Assembly (NCBI RefSeq): GCF_025336485.1
Contig: NZ_JAODAB010000041.1
Span: 1-34,638 of the forward strand
DNA length: 34,638 nucleotides
Origin: Pseudomonas citri
GTDB lineage: Bacteria; Pseudomonadota; Gammaproteobacteria; Pseudomonadales; Pseudomonadaceae
Direction: 5' to 3'
A program made the translations under genes and the position numbers. Position 1 is the first letter of the stretch. Every line of letters begins with the position of its first letter. Below are positions 16,442-24,959 of the stretch, piece after piece. Under the pieces are notes generated by a model. That model was not told the origin of the DNA. It saw only the letters and a list, made by a program, of their open reading frames with translations, and did no database searches.

Positions 16442-18733
16442 TCAGAGCAACTCGAAACTCTGCTGCTTCACTTCCTGGGAATCCAGGCCGATCTGCACGT
16501 TGAACTTGCCTGGCTCAGCGGCGTACTTGAGCTGGGCGTTATAGAACTTCAGGTCGTTTTCACTGATGGTGAAGTGGATGACCTTTTTCTCGCCAGCCTT
16601 GAGCATCACCTTGCGGAAGTTCTTCAGCTCTTTGAGCGGGCGGATGATCGAGCCGGTCACGTCCTGGATGTACAACTGCACCACGGTTTCACCGTCACGC
16701 TTGCCGGTGTTTTCCACGGTCACGCTGGCATCGAGCGTGCCGGTCTTGTTCAGCGTGGTGGCGGACAAGGCCATGTCCGACAGGCTGAACTCGGTATAGC
16801 TCAGGCCATAGCCGAACGGGTAGAGCGGGCCGGTGGTGTCGTCGAAGTATTGCGAGGTGTAGTTGCCCGGCTTGCCTGGGGTGAAAGGCCGACCGATGCT
16901 CAGGTGGTTGTAGTAGGTAGGAATCTGCCCCACCGAGCGTGGGAACGTGATCGGCAGCTTGCCCGACGGGTTGTAGTCGCCAAACAGCACATCGGCGATG
17001 GCGTTGCCGCCTTCGGTGCCGCTGAACCAGGTTTCCAGGATCGCATCGGCCTGCTGTTTTTCCTCCAGCAACGACAACGGACGGCCGTTCATCAGCACCA
17101 GCACCAACGGCTTGCCGGTGGCTTTCAGGGCCTTGATCAGCTCGCGCTGGCTGGCCGGAATGTTCAGGTCGGTGCGGCTCGAGGATTCGTGGGACATGCC
17201 ACGGGATTCACCCACGGCGGCCACCACCACATCGGCGTCCTTGGCGGCTTTCACCGCTTCGTCGATCAGCACCTGGGCCGGGCGCGGGTCGTCCACCACT
17301 TCCGGGGCGTCGAAGTTGAGGAAGTTCAGGTAGTCGAGCACCTTCTTGTCGCTGGTGATGTTGGCGCCACGGGCATAGATGAACTTGGCGTCACCGCCGA
17401 GGGCGCGGCTCATGCCGTCGAACAGCGTGACCGATTGCGCAGGGCGACCGGCGGCGGCCCAACTGCCCATCATGTCGATCGGGGCCTTGGCCAGCGGGCC
17501 GACCAGGGCGATCTTCGCGCTCTTCTTCAGCGGCAGGGTCTGGTTATGGTTTTCCAGCAGGACCATGCTGCGACGGGCCACGTCGCGGGCGTCGGCGCGG
17601 TGCAGGCGGCTTTCGGCATAGGTGTCGGCCGGGTCTTCCTCGGCCTTGCCGATGCGCAGGTACGGATCCTTGAACAGGCCCATGTCGTATTTGGCCGCGA
17701 GTACTTCTCGCACGGCATTGTCGATGTCGCTCTGCTGGATCTCGCCGGACTTGAGCAGCCCTGGTAGTTCCTTGCCATAGAGCGAGTCGTTCATGCTCAT
17801 GTCGATGCCGGCCTTGATCGCCAGCTTTGCCGCTTCGCGACCGTCCCGGGCGACGCCGTGCTTGATCAATTCGAAGATGGCGCCGTGGTCACTGACCGCC
17901 AGGCCTTTGAAGCCCCATTCCTTGCGCAGCAGGTCATGCATCAGCCAGGTGTTGGCGGTGGCGGGTACGCCGTTGATGGAGTTCAGCGCGACCATCACCC
18001 CGCCGGCTCCGGCGTCGATGGCGGCGCGGTAGGGCGGCAGATAGTCCTGGTACATTTTCACCGGGCTCATGTCGACGGTGTTGTAGTCCCGGCCGCCTTC
18101 CACCGCCCCGTACAGGGCGAAGTGCTTGACGCTGGCCATGATGCTGTCGGCGGCGTTGGCCCCCGAACCCTGGAACGCCTTGACCATCACTCCGGCGATG
18201 CGCGACACCAGGTAGGTGTCCTCGCCGAAACCTTCGGAAGTCCGGCCCCAGCGCGGGTCGCGGGAAATGTCGACCATTGGTGCGAAGGTGATGTCCAGGC
18301 TATCGGCCGCGGCTTCCTGGGCGGCGATGCGGCCGGAGTGGTAGATGGCGTCCATGTCCCAGCTCGAGGCCAGGGCCAAGGGGATCGGGAAAATCGTGCG
18401 GTGGCCGTGGATCACGTCATAGGCGAAGAACATCGGGATCTTCAACCGACTGCGCATGGCCGCATCCTGCATCGGACGGTTTTCAGCGCGAGTGATGGAG
18501 TTGAACGTGCCGCCGATGTTGCCGGCGGCGATTTCCTTGCGAATCAGCTCCCGGGGCATTTCCGGGCCGATGCTGATCAGGCGCAACTGGCCGATCTTTT
18601 CTTCGAGGGTCATCTGCTTCATCAGGTTGCTGATGAAGGCGTCCTTGTTCTCTATGGGGGCTGGCAGGTTGTCGGCTACTACGGATTGACTGGCCAGGGC
18701 GACAAACAGGCCCAGCAAACACAGCTTCTTCAT
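16442..18733 (-). CDS. bglX: Periplasmic beta-glucosidase, glycoside hydrolase family 3
   Basis: A 763-residue exported GH3 enzyme (E. coli BglX is 765). The start MKKLCLLGLFVALASQSVVA is a clear signal peptide; an in-frame extension upstream to 18871 does not look like protein. The GH3 N-domain is seen in MTLEEKIGQLRLISIG, FFAYDVIHGHRTIFPIPLAL and DISRDPRWGRTSEGFGED. The nucleophile Asp282 is in GFKGLAVSDHGAIFELI. The second alpha/beta domain (KIALVGPLAKAPIDMMGSWA) and a C-terminal fibronectin-III-like domain follow. It should release glucose from beta-glucosides or short oligosaccharides in the periplasm. It is a single gene, convergent with clsB and divergent from lemA. Confidence 0.95.
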   Translation of the reverse strand: MKKLCLLGLFVALASQSVVADNLPAPIENKDAFISNLMKQMTLEEKIGQLRLISIGPEMPRELIRKEIAAGNIGGTFNSITRAENRPMQDAAMRSRLKIPMFFAYDVIHGHRTIFPIPLALASSWDMDAIYHSGRIAAQEAAADSLDITFAPMVDISRDPRWGRTSEGFGEDTYLVSRIAGVMVKAFQGSGANAADSIMASVKHFALYGAVEGGRDYNTVDMSPVKMYQDYLPPYRAAIDAGAGGVMVALNSINGVPATANTWLMHDLLRKEWGFKGLAVSDHGAIFELIKHGVARDGREAAKLAIKAGIDMSMNDSLYGKELPGLLKSGEIQQSDIDNAVREVLAAKYDMGLFKDPYLRIGKAEEDPADTYAESRLHRADARDVARRSMVLLENHNQTLPLKKSAKIALVGPLAKAPIDMMGSWAAAGRPAQSVTLFDGMSRALGGDAKFIYARGANITSDKKVLDYLNFLNFDAPEVVDDPRPAQVLIDEAVKAAKDADVVVAAVGESRGMSHESSSRTDLNIPASQRELIKALKATGKPLVLVLMNGRPLSLLEEKQQADAILETWFSGTEGGNAIADVLFGDYNPSGKLPITFPRSVGQIPTYYNHLSIGRPFTPGKPGNYTSQYFDDTTGPLYPFGYGLSYTEFSLSDMALSATTLNKTGTLDASVTVENTGKRDGETVVQLYIQDVTGSIIRPLKELKNFRKVMLKAGEKKVIHFTISENDLKFYNAQLKYAAEPGKFNVQIGLDSQEVKQQSFELL

Positions 18734-18982
18734 GAATAATTTTCTCGCAAGCCTAAGGGCGGTGGTCAGGACTCGCCGATCAGCCAAAATATAAGGAGCG
18801 GCTATTGTTGTTCGGTCAGATGCAGCACACTTTCGAACCCTGGGGGCTGAACTAAGTTTCGCGGTGCGCATCTTTTAGCCCATCGACCCGATTCGATCCA
18901 GTGGGGCGGCAGATTATGCCCCAGACGCCGGTGAGATAGGTGGCCGTGTTTTCCAATGTCATGCAAGGGAGAGCTTCACCCC

Positions 18983-19591
18983 ATGAATCCACGACTGAAC
19001 CACCTTCGCAGCCTGCCAATGCTGGCGCTGCTGCTGTTCACCACGTTGCTGGCCGGTTGCGGCATCAATAACATCCCGACCCTGGACGAACAGGCCAAGG
19101 CCGCCTGGGGCCAGGTGCAGAACCAGTACCAGCGCCGTGCCGACCTGATTCCCAACCTGGTGGAAACCGTCAAGGGCTACGCCCAGCACGAGCAGGAAAC
19201 CCTGACCGCGGTGATCGAGGCACGGGCCAAGGCCACGTCGATCCAGGTGGATGCCAGCACCCTGGACAACCCGGAAAAACTCAAGCAGTTCCAACAGGCC
19301 CAGGACCAGTTGACCGGTGCGTTGAGCCGCTTGATGGTGGTGTCCGAGCGTTATCCGGACCTCAAGGCCAACCAGAACTTCCTGGCGTTGCAATCGCAGC
19401 TCGAAGGCACTGAGAATCGCATTGCCGTGGCGCGCCGCGACTTCATCCTGGCCGTGCAGAAGTACAACACCGAGATCCGCACGTTCCCGGGGCGTTTGTG
19501 GCACAGCGTGATGTACAGCGACCTGCCGATCCGCGAAACCTTCGAGGCGAGCAGCCCCAATGCCGAAAAAGCGCCTGAGGTGAAATTCTGA
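18983..19591 (+). CDS. LemA-family lipoprotein
   Basis: A 202-residue LemA-family protein. The signal has lipobox LLAGC with Cys at residue 26, so a membrane-anchored lipoprotein is likely. The LemA body follows: AAWGQVQNQYQRRADLIPNL, VETVKGYAQHEQETLTAVIE and IAVARRDFILAVQKYNTEIR, all long coiled helices. The start at MNPRLNHL has AGGGAGAG upstream. The stop overlaps the next ATG as TGATG. LemA genes often lie with TPM-domain genes as here; the biochemical role of the family is not settled. Confidence 0.92.
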   Translation: MNPRLNHLRSLPMLALLLFTTLLAGCGINNIPTLDEQAKAAWGQVQNQYQRRADLIPNLVETVKGYAQHEQETLTAVIEARAKATSIQVDASTLDNPEKLKQFQQAQDQLTGALSRLMVVSERYPDLKANQNFLALQSQLEGTENRIAVARRDFILAVQKYNTEIRTFPGRLWHSVMYSDLPIRETFEASSPNAEKAPEVKF

Positions 19592-20418
19592 TGAAGCAGC
19601 TGCAAGCTGCCAGCTACAAGCGTCAAGCTCAAGCGGTGCGCGTTGCTTTTGCTTACAGCTTGAAGCTTGCCGCTCGTAGCTGCGCCCTGGCGGTACTGTT
19701 CTGGATGTTTGCAGCCACGGCCCAGGCGGAGTTGAAGTTCCCGGTGTTGACCGGGCGGGTGGTGGATGACGCGCAGATGCTTCAGCCTTCGGCTGCTGCG
19801 CAACTGGAGGCGCAGCTCAAGGCCCATGAGCAGGCCACCGGCGAGCAGGTGGTGGTCGTGACGCTTCCGAACCTGCAAGGCACCAGCATCGAAGACTTCG
19901 GCTATCAGCTGGGGCGGCATTGGGGCATCGGGCAGAAGGACAAGAACAACGGCGCGCTGCTGATCGTGGCCCGGGATGACCGTAAACTGCGGATCGAAGT
20001 GGGCTACGGCCTGGAAGATCGCCTGACCGACGCCCAGAGTTCGGTGATCATCAACCAGGTGATCACTCCGGCGTTCAAGAACGGCAACTTCACCAAGGGC
20101 ATCAGCGACGGCGTGGCCGCGATGCTGGTGGTGCTGGGCGGCAGTCCCCTGGACGAGCCGACGTCGGTCTACAGCGAGGGAGGCCAGGAGCAACCTGATT
20201 TCGTCGAACGTCATCCAGGGTTGTTCATCTTCCTGGTGCTGCTGTTCATCGTGACGATATTCGTTTGCCAGATGCTCGGTATCCTGCCGGCCGGTGGCGG
20301 TTCCGGTGGCAGTTCCGGTGGTGGTCCTGGTGGTGGTGGCGGTTTCGGCGGTGGAGGCGGAGGCTTCGGCGGTGGCGGGGGCAGTTTCGGAGGCGGCGGT
20401 TCGTCGGGCGGCTGGTGA
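19591..20418 (+). CDS. TPM-domain exported protein (YgcG-like) with glycine-rich tail
   Basis: A 275-residue exported and membrane-tethered protein. Residues 2-31 are encoded by a REP-like inverted repeat and do not look like an ordinary leader. The hydrophobic signal follows (CALAVLFWMFAATAQA, cleavage before ELKF). The TPM domain spans roughly residues 50-185: PVLTGRVVDDAQMLQPSAAA, NNGALLIVARDDRKLRIEVG, YGLEDRLTDAQSS. A membrane segment (LFIFLVLLFIVTIFVCQML) and a glycine/serine tail rich in GGGG and FGG repeats close the protein. It is coupled to lemA by TGATG and followed by a second TPM gene. TPM proteins have been linked to phosphatase activity and photosystem or methanol-dehydrogenase assembly in other organisms; here the role is open. 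Confidence 0.9.
   Translation: MKQLQAASYKRQAQAVRVAFAYSLKLAARSCALAVLFWMFAATAQAELKFPVLTGRVVDDAQMLQPSAAAQLEAQLKAHEQATGEQVVVVTLPNLQGTSIEDFGYQLGRHWGIGQKDKNNGALLIVARDDRKLRIEVGYGLEDRLTDAQSSVIINQVITPAFKNGNFTKGISDGVAAMLVVLGGSPLDEPTSVYSEGGQEQPDFVERHPGLFIFLVLLFIVTIFVCQMLGILPAGGGSGGSSGGGPGGGGGFGGGGGGFGGGGGSFGGGGSSGGW
19596..19683. repeat. REP-like inverted repeat inside the TPM reading frame
   Basis: The left arm at 19596-19621 (GCAGCTGCAAGC onward) and the reverse complement of the right arm at 19658-19683 match at 21 of 26 positions, with a 36-base spacer. The sequence is of the GCAGCTTGAAGCTTGTAGC type, unlike the GTGGGAGC REP elsewhere in the window. It starts three codons into the gene and stays in frame, ending just before the hydrophobic signal core. 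Confidence 0.75.
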
Positions 20419-20446
20419 CAATAATAATGAGCAGGCAACTTTAACC

Positions 20447-21064
20447 ATGGCATTACTGACTGAACACGAACAACGCAAGGTCGCCGAGGCCATCGCCCGG
20501 GTCGAGCGCGATACCGACGCCGAACTGGTTACGGTGCTCGCGGCCCGCGCCGACGACTACGCTTACATTCCATTGCTGTGGGCCAGCCTGTTGGCCCTGG
20601 TGGTGCCCGGCGTGCTGCATTACCTCACCGGCTGGCTGGCCATGCACAGCCTGTTGCTGGTGCAATGGGCCAGCTTCATCGTGCTGTGCCTGGTGTTCCG
20701 GATTCCCCGTGTCACCACGCACCTGATCCCCCGTTCCGTGCGCCACTGGCGGGCCTCCAACCTGGCACGCCGGCAGTTTCTTGAACAGAACCTGCACCAC
20801 ACGGTAGGCAGCACCGGCATGTTGATCTTTGTCTGCGAGGCGGAACGGTACGTGGAAATTCTCGTGGACGAGGGCATCTCCAAACGACTCGACGATAAAA
20901 ACTGGGACACCATTGTCGCGGCGTTCACCCAGCAGGTTCGCCAGGGACAGACCTTGCAGGGCTTCGTGACCTGCATCGAGGCGTGCGGTGAACTGCTCAA
21001 GGTGCACGTGCCGGTGACTCATGAGCGCAATGAACTGCCGAATCGGTTGGTGGTTCTGGGCTGA
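20447..21064 (+). CDS. Second TPM-domain membrane protein
   Basis: A 205-residue protein starting MALLTEHEQRKVAEAIARVE. The TPM N-terminal part with the acidic TDAELVTVLAARADDYAYIP comes first. Two membrane segments follow (LLWASLLALVVPGVLHYL and HSLLLVQWASFIVLCLVF). The rest of the TPM fold comes after (STGMLIFVCEAERYVEILVD, LDDKNWDTIVAAFTQQVRQG). The membrane hairpin is inserted within the domain. It lies 28 bases after the first TPM gene and probably belongs to the lemA operon. I chose the ATG at 20447 because the upstream frame is the glycine-repeat shadow of the previous gene. Confidence 0.88.
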   Translation: MALLTEHEQRKVAEAIARVERDTDAELVTVLAARADDYAYIPLLWASLLALVVPGVLHYLTGWLAMHSLLLVQWASFIVLCLVFRIPRVTTHLIPRSVRHWRASNLARRQFLEQNLHHTVGSTGMLIFVCEAERYVEILVDEGISKRLDDKNWDTIVAAFTQQVRQGQTLQGFVTCIEACGELLKVHVPVTHERNELPNRLVVLG

Positions 21065-21086
21065 AGGATTTCTGCTGGAACACGCT

Positions 21087-21176
21087 TGTGGGAGCAAAGC
21101 TTGCTCGCGATGAACGGTGACTCGGTTTGCCTGCCGAGTCGCGGTGAATGCATCGCGGGCAAGCCTTGCTCCCACA
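21087..21176. repeat. REP inverted pair with internal hairpin
   Basis: TGTGGGAGCAAAGCTTGCTC(GCGATG) and the closing CATCGCGGGCAAGCCTTGCT(CCCACA) face each other, with two arm mismatches. The spacer holds its own hairpin, GACTCGG and CCGAGTC around TTTGCCTG. It lies between the TPM operon and the methyltransferase gene. Confidence 0.9.
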
Positions 21177-21277
21177 GAGCCTACTTTTCGCCACACGAAC
21201 TTTTCCGTGCCCTTGCCGGTTATCCCACTTAAAATACCCACCACTCCCGCTTTTGCCCGCCCCGAGGCCGTTTTTCC

Positions 21278-22495
21278 ATGTCTGTCACCGCAACGCCTGT
21301 CCGTCCCGCACCGGATCACCACGCCCAGTTCATCGAACTGCTGCAAACCAGCCTCGAACAGAACGCGTTCATCAAACTGGTGCTGGCCAAGTATGTAGGG
21401 GACGAGGCGGACCTCCAGCGGCTGATCATCAAGCAACTGACGGTCAAGGAGCAGCCGTGCCTGTCCTTCGTCTATCGCTACAAGACGCGCGACATCACCC
21501 GCAATTTCCCGCTGGCCGAAGGCGTGCAAACCATTGCCGCGCTGTTGCCGGCATCGTTCAAGAACGCCCATTTGCTGGCGGTCACCGACGAGGCACAGTT
21601 GGAATACAGCAAGAAGGGCAAGTCTTCACTGTTCAAGAGCAAGCCCCAGCAGTTGCGCGAAGTGCCATCGGCCGAGCATAACCGCGAGAAAAACCGCTTC
21701 CTCGACCTGAGCCGGCCATTTCTTGCCGACCTGGGCGTGACCAACCACAAGCACGAGCTGATCCCGGCGATGTCGCGCAAGTGGAAGCAGATCAACAAGT
21801 TCATCGAAGTCTTCAGCCATGCGCTGACGTCCTCGCCGCTGGCCCTGGACAAGCCGGTGCGGGTCTCGGATTTCGGTTCGGGCAAGGGCTACCTGACCTT
21901 CGCCATCCACGATTACCTGCGCAACACGTTGCAGGCCGAAGGCCTGGTCACGGGCGTGGAGTTGCGCGAAGACATGGTCAAGCTGTGCAACGAAGCGGCC
22001 GCGCGGTTGGAACACCCGGGCTTGAGCTTCCAGCACGGCGACGTGCGCAGCGTGGCGCCGAGCGCAGTGGACGTGATGATCGCCTTGCACGCCTGCGACA
22101 TCGCCACCGACTACGCGATCCACATGGGGATTCGCTCGGGCGCTTCGATCATCATGTGCTCGCCGTGCTGCCACAAGCAGATCCGTTTGCAAATCCAGAG
22201 CCCGGCGCTGCTCAAGCCGATGCTGCAATACGGCCTGCACCTGGGCCAGCAAGCGGAAATGGTCACCGACAGCTTGCGGGCGCTGTTCCTGGAAGCCTGT
22301 GGCTACGAGACCAAGGTGTTCGAGTTCATTTCCCTGGAACACACCAACAAGAACAAGATGATCCTGGCGGTCAAGCGCGCCCAACCCGTGGACGCCACCG
22401 AGCTGTTGGCCAGGATCCAGGAACTCAAGGCGTTCTACCACATCACCGAGCACTGCCTGGAAACCTTGCTTCGGGCTGATGGTTACCTCGCCTGA
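21278..22495 (+). CDS. SAM-dependent methyltransferase (Methyltransf_32-like)
   Basis: A 405-residue protein. The C-terminal half is a class I methyltransferase: the SAM loop VSDFGSGKGYLTF (around residues 197-208), the acidic GVELREDMVKL, then LHACDIATDYAI (270-281) and IIMCSPCCHKQI (291-302). The LHACD-ATD and SPCCHK motifs are typical of the Methyltransf_32/GSTCD-like group. The N-terminal 180 residues are basic (TRDITRNFPLAEGVQTIAAL, MSRKWKQINKFIEVF) and may bind nucleic acid. The target is not known; an RNA base is a reasonable guess. The gene appears to be monocistronic. Confidence 0.85.
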   Translation: MSVTATPVRPAPDHHAQFIELLQTSLEQNAFIKLVLAKYVGDEADLQRLIIKQLTVKEQPCLSFVYRYKTRDITRNFPLAEGVQTIAALLPASFKNAHLLAVTDEAQLEYSKKGKSSLFKSKPQQLREVPSAEHNREKNRFLDLSRPFLADLGVTNHKHELIPAMSRKWKQINKFIEVFSHALTSSPLALDKPVRVSDFGSGKGYLTFAIHDYLRNTLQAEGLVTGVELREDMVKLCNEAAARLEHPGLSFQHGDVRSVAPSAVDVMIALHACDIATDYAIHMGIRSGASIIMCSPCCHKQIRLQIQSPALLKPMLQYGLHLGQQAEMVTDSLRALFLEACGYETKVFEFISLEHTNKNKMILAVKRAQPVDATELLARIQELKAFYHITEHCLETLLRADGYLA

Positions 22496-22636
22496 AACCT
22501 GCGGCTCGCGCAAGGCGCTTTCAACAACCCGCTGGATGCAGCCCGTCAGCTCATGATCGGTTATCGCTCGTCTGCCGGCACTGCGAGCTACCTTTAATGC
22601 GTTTACCCCTCACGCATTCCCAAAGGAGCTCAACCC

Positions 22637-23218
22637 ATGGCTGCAAAGAAAATCCTGATGCTGGTCGGCGACTACGTCGAAGATTATGAAGTGATGGTGC
22701 CGTTCCAGGCCTTGCAGATGGTGGGCCACACCGTGCATGCCGTCTGCCCGGACAAAGCCGCCGGGCAAACCGTGCGCACGGCGATCCATGACTTCGAGGG
22801 CGACCAGACCTACAGCGAAAAACCGGGGCATCTGTTCGCCCTCAATCATGATTTCACCGGTGTCGAAGCCGCCGCCTATGACGCGCTGCTGATCCCGGGC
22901 GGACGGGCGCCGGAATACCTGCGCCTGAACGAAAAAGTCTTGCAACTGGTACGCGATTTCGACGTGGCGGGTAAGCCGATTGCCGCGGTGTGCCACGGCG
23001 CGCAATTGCTGGCGGCGGCGGGCGTCCTCGAGGGGCGCGAATGCAGTGCCTACCCGGCCTGCGCCCCGGAGGTGCGGCTGGCGGGCGGTACCTTCATCGA
23101 CATCGCGGTGACCGAGGGCCACGTGCAGGGCAATCTGGCGACCGCCCCGGCCTGGCCGGCGCATCCCCATTGGCTGGCCGGGTTCCTGGGGTTGCTGGGC
23201 ACCACCATCACCCTGTAG
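22637..23218 (+). CDS. DJ-1/PfpI family protein
   Basis: A 193-residue cytoplasmic protein of the glutamine-amidotransferase-like DJ-1/PfpI superfamily. The nucleophile elbow is AAVCHGAQLLAAAGV with Cys119-His120, and the supporting glutamate is in GDYVEDYEVMVPFQA (Glu15). GGRAPEYLRL is the conserved loop. A strong AAAGGAG site precedes the ATG. Relatives act as glutathione-independent glyoxalases, chaperones or deglycases, and are often stress induced. Which of these applies here cannot be read from the sequence. Confidence 0.88.
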   Translation: MAAKKILMLVGDYVEDYEVMVPFQALQMVGHTVHAVCPDKAAGQTVRTAIHDFEGDQTYSEKPGHLFALNHDFTGVEAAAYDALLIPGGRAPEYLRLNEKVLQLVRDFDVAGKPIAAVCHGAQLLAAAGVLEGRECSAYPACAPEVRLAGGTFIDIAVTEGHVQGNLATAPAWPAHPHWLAGFLGLLGTTITL

Positions 23219-23289
23219 GGCGTTGGCGGAACGGCTGCGGCGGGTCTTTACTGTCTGGGCATTCAACCTGTCGCCTGAGGAGAACGACG

Positions 23290-23634
23290 ATGTCCGGATG
23301 GTACGAAATCAGCAAGAGCAGCAGTGGCCAGTTTCGGTTCGTACTCAAGGCGGCCAACGCCGAGACCATCTTGACCAGCGAGCTGTACACCAGCCGTAGC
23401 GGCGTCGACAGCGGCATTGCCGCGGTGCAGAAAAACAGCCCGCTGGCCGAGCGCTACGAACTCAAGAACACCAAGGACGGCCACCCGTACTTCAACCTCA
23501 AGGCGGCCAACCATGAGGTGATTGGCAGCAGCGAAGCCTATTCATCGGACGCCGCCCGGGAAAAGGGCATCGCCAGCGTCAAGGCCAACGGCCCGACGAC
23601 GATCATCAAGGACAAGACCTTGGCGGCGTTTTGA
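23290..23634 (+). CDS. DUF1508 protein (YegP-like)
   Basis: A 114-residue protein built from two repeats of the DUF1508/YegP domain: GWYEISKSSSGQFRFVLKAA with TILTSELYTSRSGVDSGIAA, then YELKNTKDGHPYFNLKAANH with IGSSEAYSSDAAREKGIASV. Each is about 50 residues and forms a small beta-alpha unit. GGAGAACGACG precedes the ATG at 23290; in-frame sequence upstream is not part of it. It lies 71 bases after the DJ-1 gene and may share its transcript. The molecular role of the family is unknown. Confidence 0.9.
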   Translation: MSGWYEISKSSSGQFRFVLKAANAETILTSELYTSRSGVDSGIAAVQKNSPLAERYELKNTKDGHPYFNLKAANHEVIGSSEAYSSDAAREKGIASVKANGPTTIIKDKTLAAF

Positions 23635-23698
23635 CAGCATGTCCAGGGGGCCTGTGAAAGCAGGCTTTTGTGGGAACGACTCGTTAGGGAGCACAGCT

Positions 23699-23785
23699 TG
23701 TGGGAGCAAGGCTTGCCCGCGAAACAGGCAACCCAATTCATGAAAGACCGCATCGCTTTCATCGAGGGCAAGCCTTGCTCCCACA
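23699..23785. repeat. REP inverted pair
   Basis: TGTGGGAGCAAGGCTTGCCC at 23699 and GGGCAAGCCTTGCTCCCACA ending at 23785 are exact reverse complements around a 47-base spacer. A partial extra copy (TTGTGGGAACGACTCG) sits about 30 bases upstream. It separates the DUF1508 gene from the convergent SIR2-like gene. Confidence 0.9.
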
Positions 23786-23801
23786 GGCCTTGCCCTCGCT
23801 A

Positions 23802-24821
23802 TTAAACCTCCACCGGCACCGAGAGTTTCGGATCGCCCAGCGGATGACTCTTGGCATCGAAGAACCGCAATTGCATCTCCAATCCCTGGAACAGCTTGGC
23901 GTAATGCCGCTTCTGGTGCTGGATGAACGCCGGGCTGCGGGGGTAGATCGAGATCGCCACGACTTTCGGAGCGGCAAGGCGCAGCGCATCGACAATGTGA
24001 CCGTCCTGCTCGCCCAGCGCGTGGCCGAACAAGCACAGGTTGTCGCCGTGCTCCAGCAACTGCCCATAGCAGAACGACAGGTAATCGCTGCTGCGGATGG
24101 TCTTGAGCTTGTCCTGGCGGGTGCCTTCGTTGACGAACAGCGGCACGTCGTCGAGGGTCTTCAGGGTGTTGTTGATGGCGAAGTTGCCCAGCAAGGTGCC
24201 CTCGGTGGACGTAAGCCTGCGCGCCGTACCGTCCTGGTTGCGCACCAGGTGCAAGCCGCCGTGCAGGTACAACAGGCGGGTTTTGTCGGTGGTCACCTGG
24301 CTCAGGTCAAAGCTGGGGTCCTGGCCGACGAACAGATCGGTGATGGTGTCGTTCCCCTGCTCGATGGCCCAGTGGTGGAGCAGGTCGTAATTGGTGGTGA
24401 ACACCGTACGGTAGCGGGCCAGCTCCTGATTGAGCGCTGCCAGGGTCGACGGCTGCACCAACCGCCAAGGGATGTGCATGGCGTGCACGGTATTGATCAG
24501 CGCTTCCTTGATCGCGTAATAGCGGTTGCGCGGGGCGGCAGAGCTGACGGCCAGGGCCTTGTTGACCCGGCTGGTGGTTTTCAATGCACCGAGCACCTGC
24601 TCGAAACTGCGGGTCTGCAGGGCGTCGAATACGCTCAGTTCCGACGGTCCCAAGGGCTTTTCCTCGACCGTGCGGGCGTTTTCGAACAGTGAGTCATAGC
24701 CGAAATCGTCCCACACGGCGCGGCTGGCGCCGTTGCCCACCAACAGGCCGCTAAAGGGCACGTCGGCGCGCAGGGGCTCCCAGTCTTCGAGCCGGGCGTC
24801 GTATTCCTGGAAATCGGTCAT
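23802..24821 (-). CDS. SIR2-like protein (DUF4917-type)
   Basis: A 339-residue soluble protein with the motifs of SIR2-like NAD-binding folds: FSGLLVGNGASRAVWDDF (residues 23-40), VFTTNYDLLHHWAIEQG (140-156), RLLYLHGGLHLVRN (182-195) and LCLFGHALGEQDGHIVDAL. The TTNYD Asn and the HG His fall where the catalytic residues of SIR2-like NADases lie. No zinc ribbon of deacetylase sirtuins is present. No partner gene (Argonaute, STAND ATPase, TIR or HerA) flanks it. Family fit suggests DUF4917. It may be an NAD-processing stress or phage-response effector, or have lost activity. Confidence 0.75.
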   Translation of the reverse strand: MTDFQEYDARLEDWEPLRADVPFSGLLVGNGASRAVWDDFGYDSLFENARTVEEKPLGPSELSVFDALQTRSFEQVLGALKTTSRVNKALAVSSAAPRNRYYAIKEALINTVHAMHIPWRLVQPSTLAALNQELARYRTVFTTNYDLLHHWAIEQGNDTITDLFVGQDPSFDLSQVTTDKTRLLYLHGGLHLVRNQDGTARRLTSTEGTLLGNFAINNTLKTLDDVPLFVNEGTRQDKLKTIRSSDYLSFCYGQLLEHGDNLCLFGHALGEQDGHIVDALRLAAPKVVAISIYPRSPAFIQHQKRHYAKLFQGLEMQLRFFDAKSHPLGDPKLSVPVEV

Positions 24822-24877
24822 CGCGAAGTCATCTCAAAACAGGCAAAGGCAGGCCGCGACTTTATCACGAGCCAGAC

Positions 24878-24891
24878 TTGAGCCAGATCAA
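24878..24891 (+). promoter_or_regulatory. Candidate Anr/FNR box upstream of yiaY
   Basis: TTGAGCCAGATCAA matches the FNR/Anr consensus TTGAT-N4-ATCAA at nine of ten fixed positions. It ends 68 bases before the yiaY ATG, a suitable distance for an activator site near -40. Confidence 0.55.
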
Positions 24892-24959
24892 GATACTTTG
24901 TGACTACTCGGTCAATCCTGTAGCCCCGCCGATCCCGGCCTCTTCCAGGAGCATGTCCC

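Noticed and set aside
16385..17767. 460-codon plus-strand frame
   Set aside because: Antisense to bglX, a well-defined GH3 gene.
14445..23785. Repeated palindromes considered as CRISPR repeats
   Set aside because: They are dispersed singly between genes as inverted pairs, without regular spacers or cas genes; they are REP elements.
23802..24821. Complete multi-gene anti-phage system around the SIR2-like gene
   Set aside because: Its neighbours are DUF1508, a REP pair and an alcohol dehydrogenase; no sensor or partner typical of known SIR2 systems is next to it.
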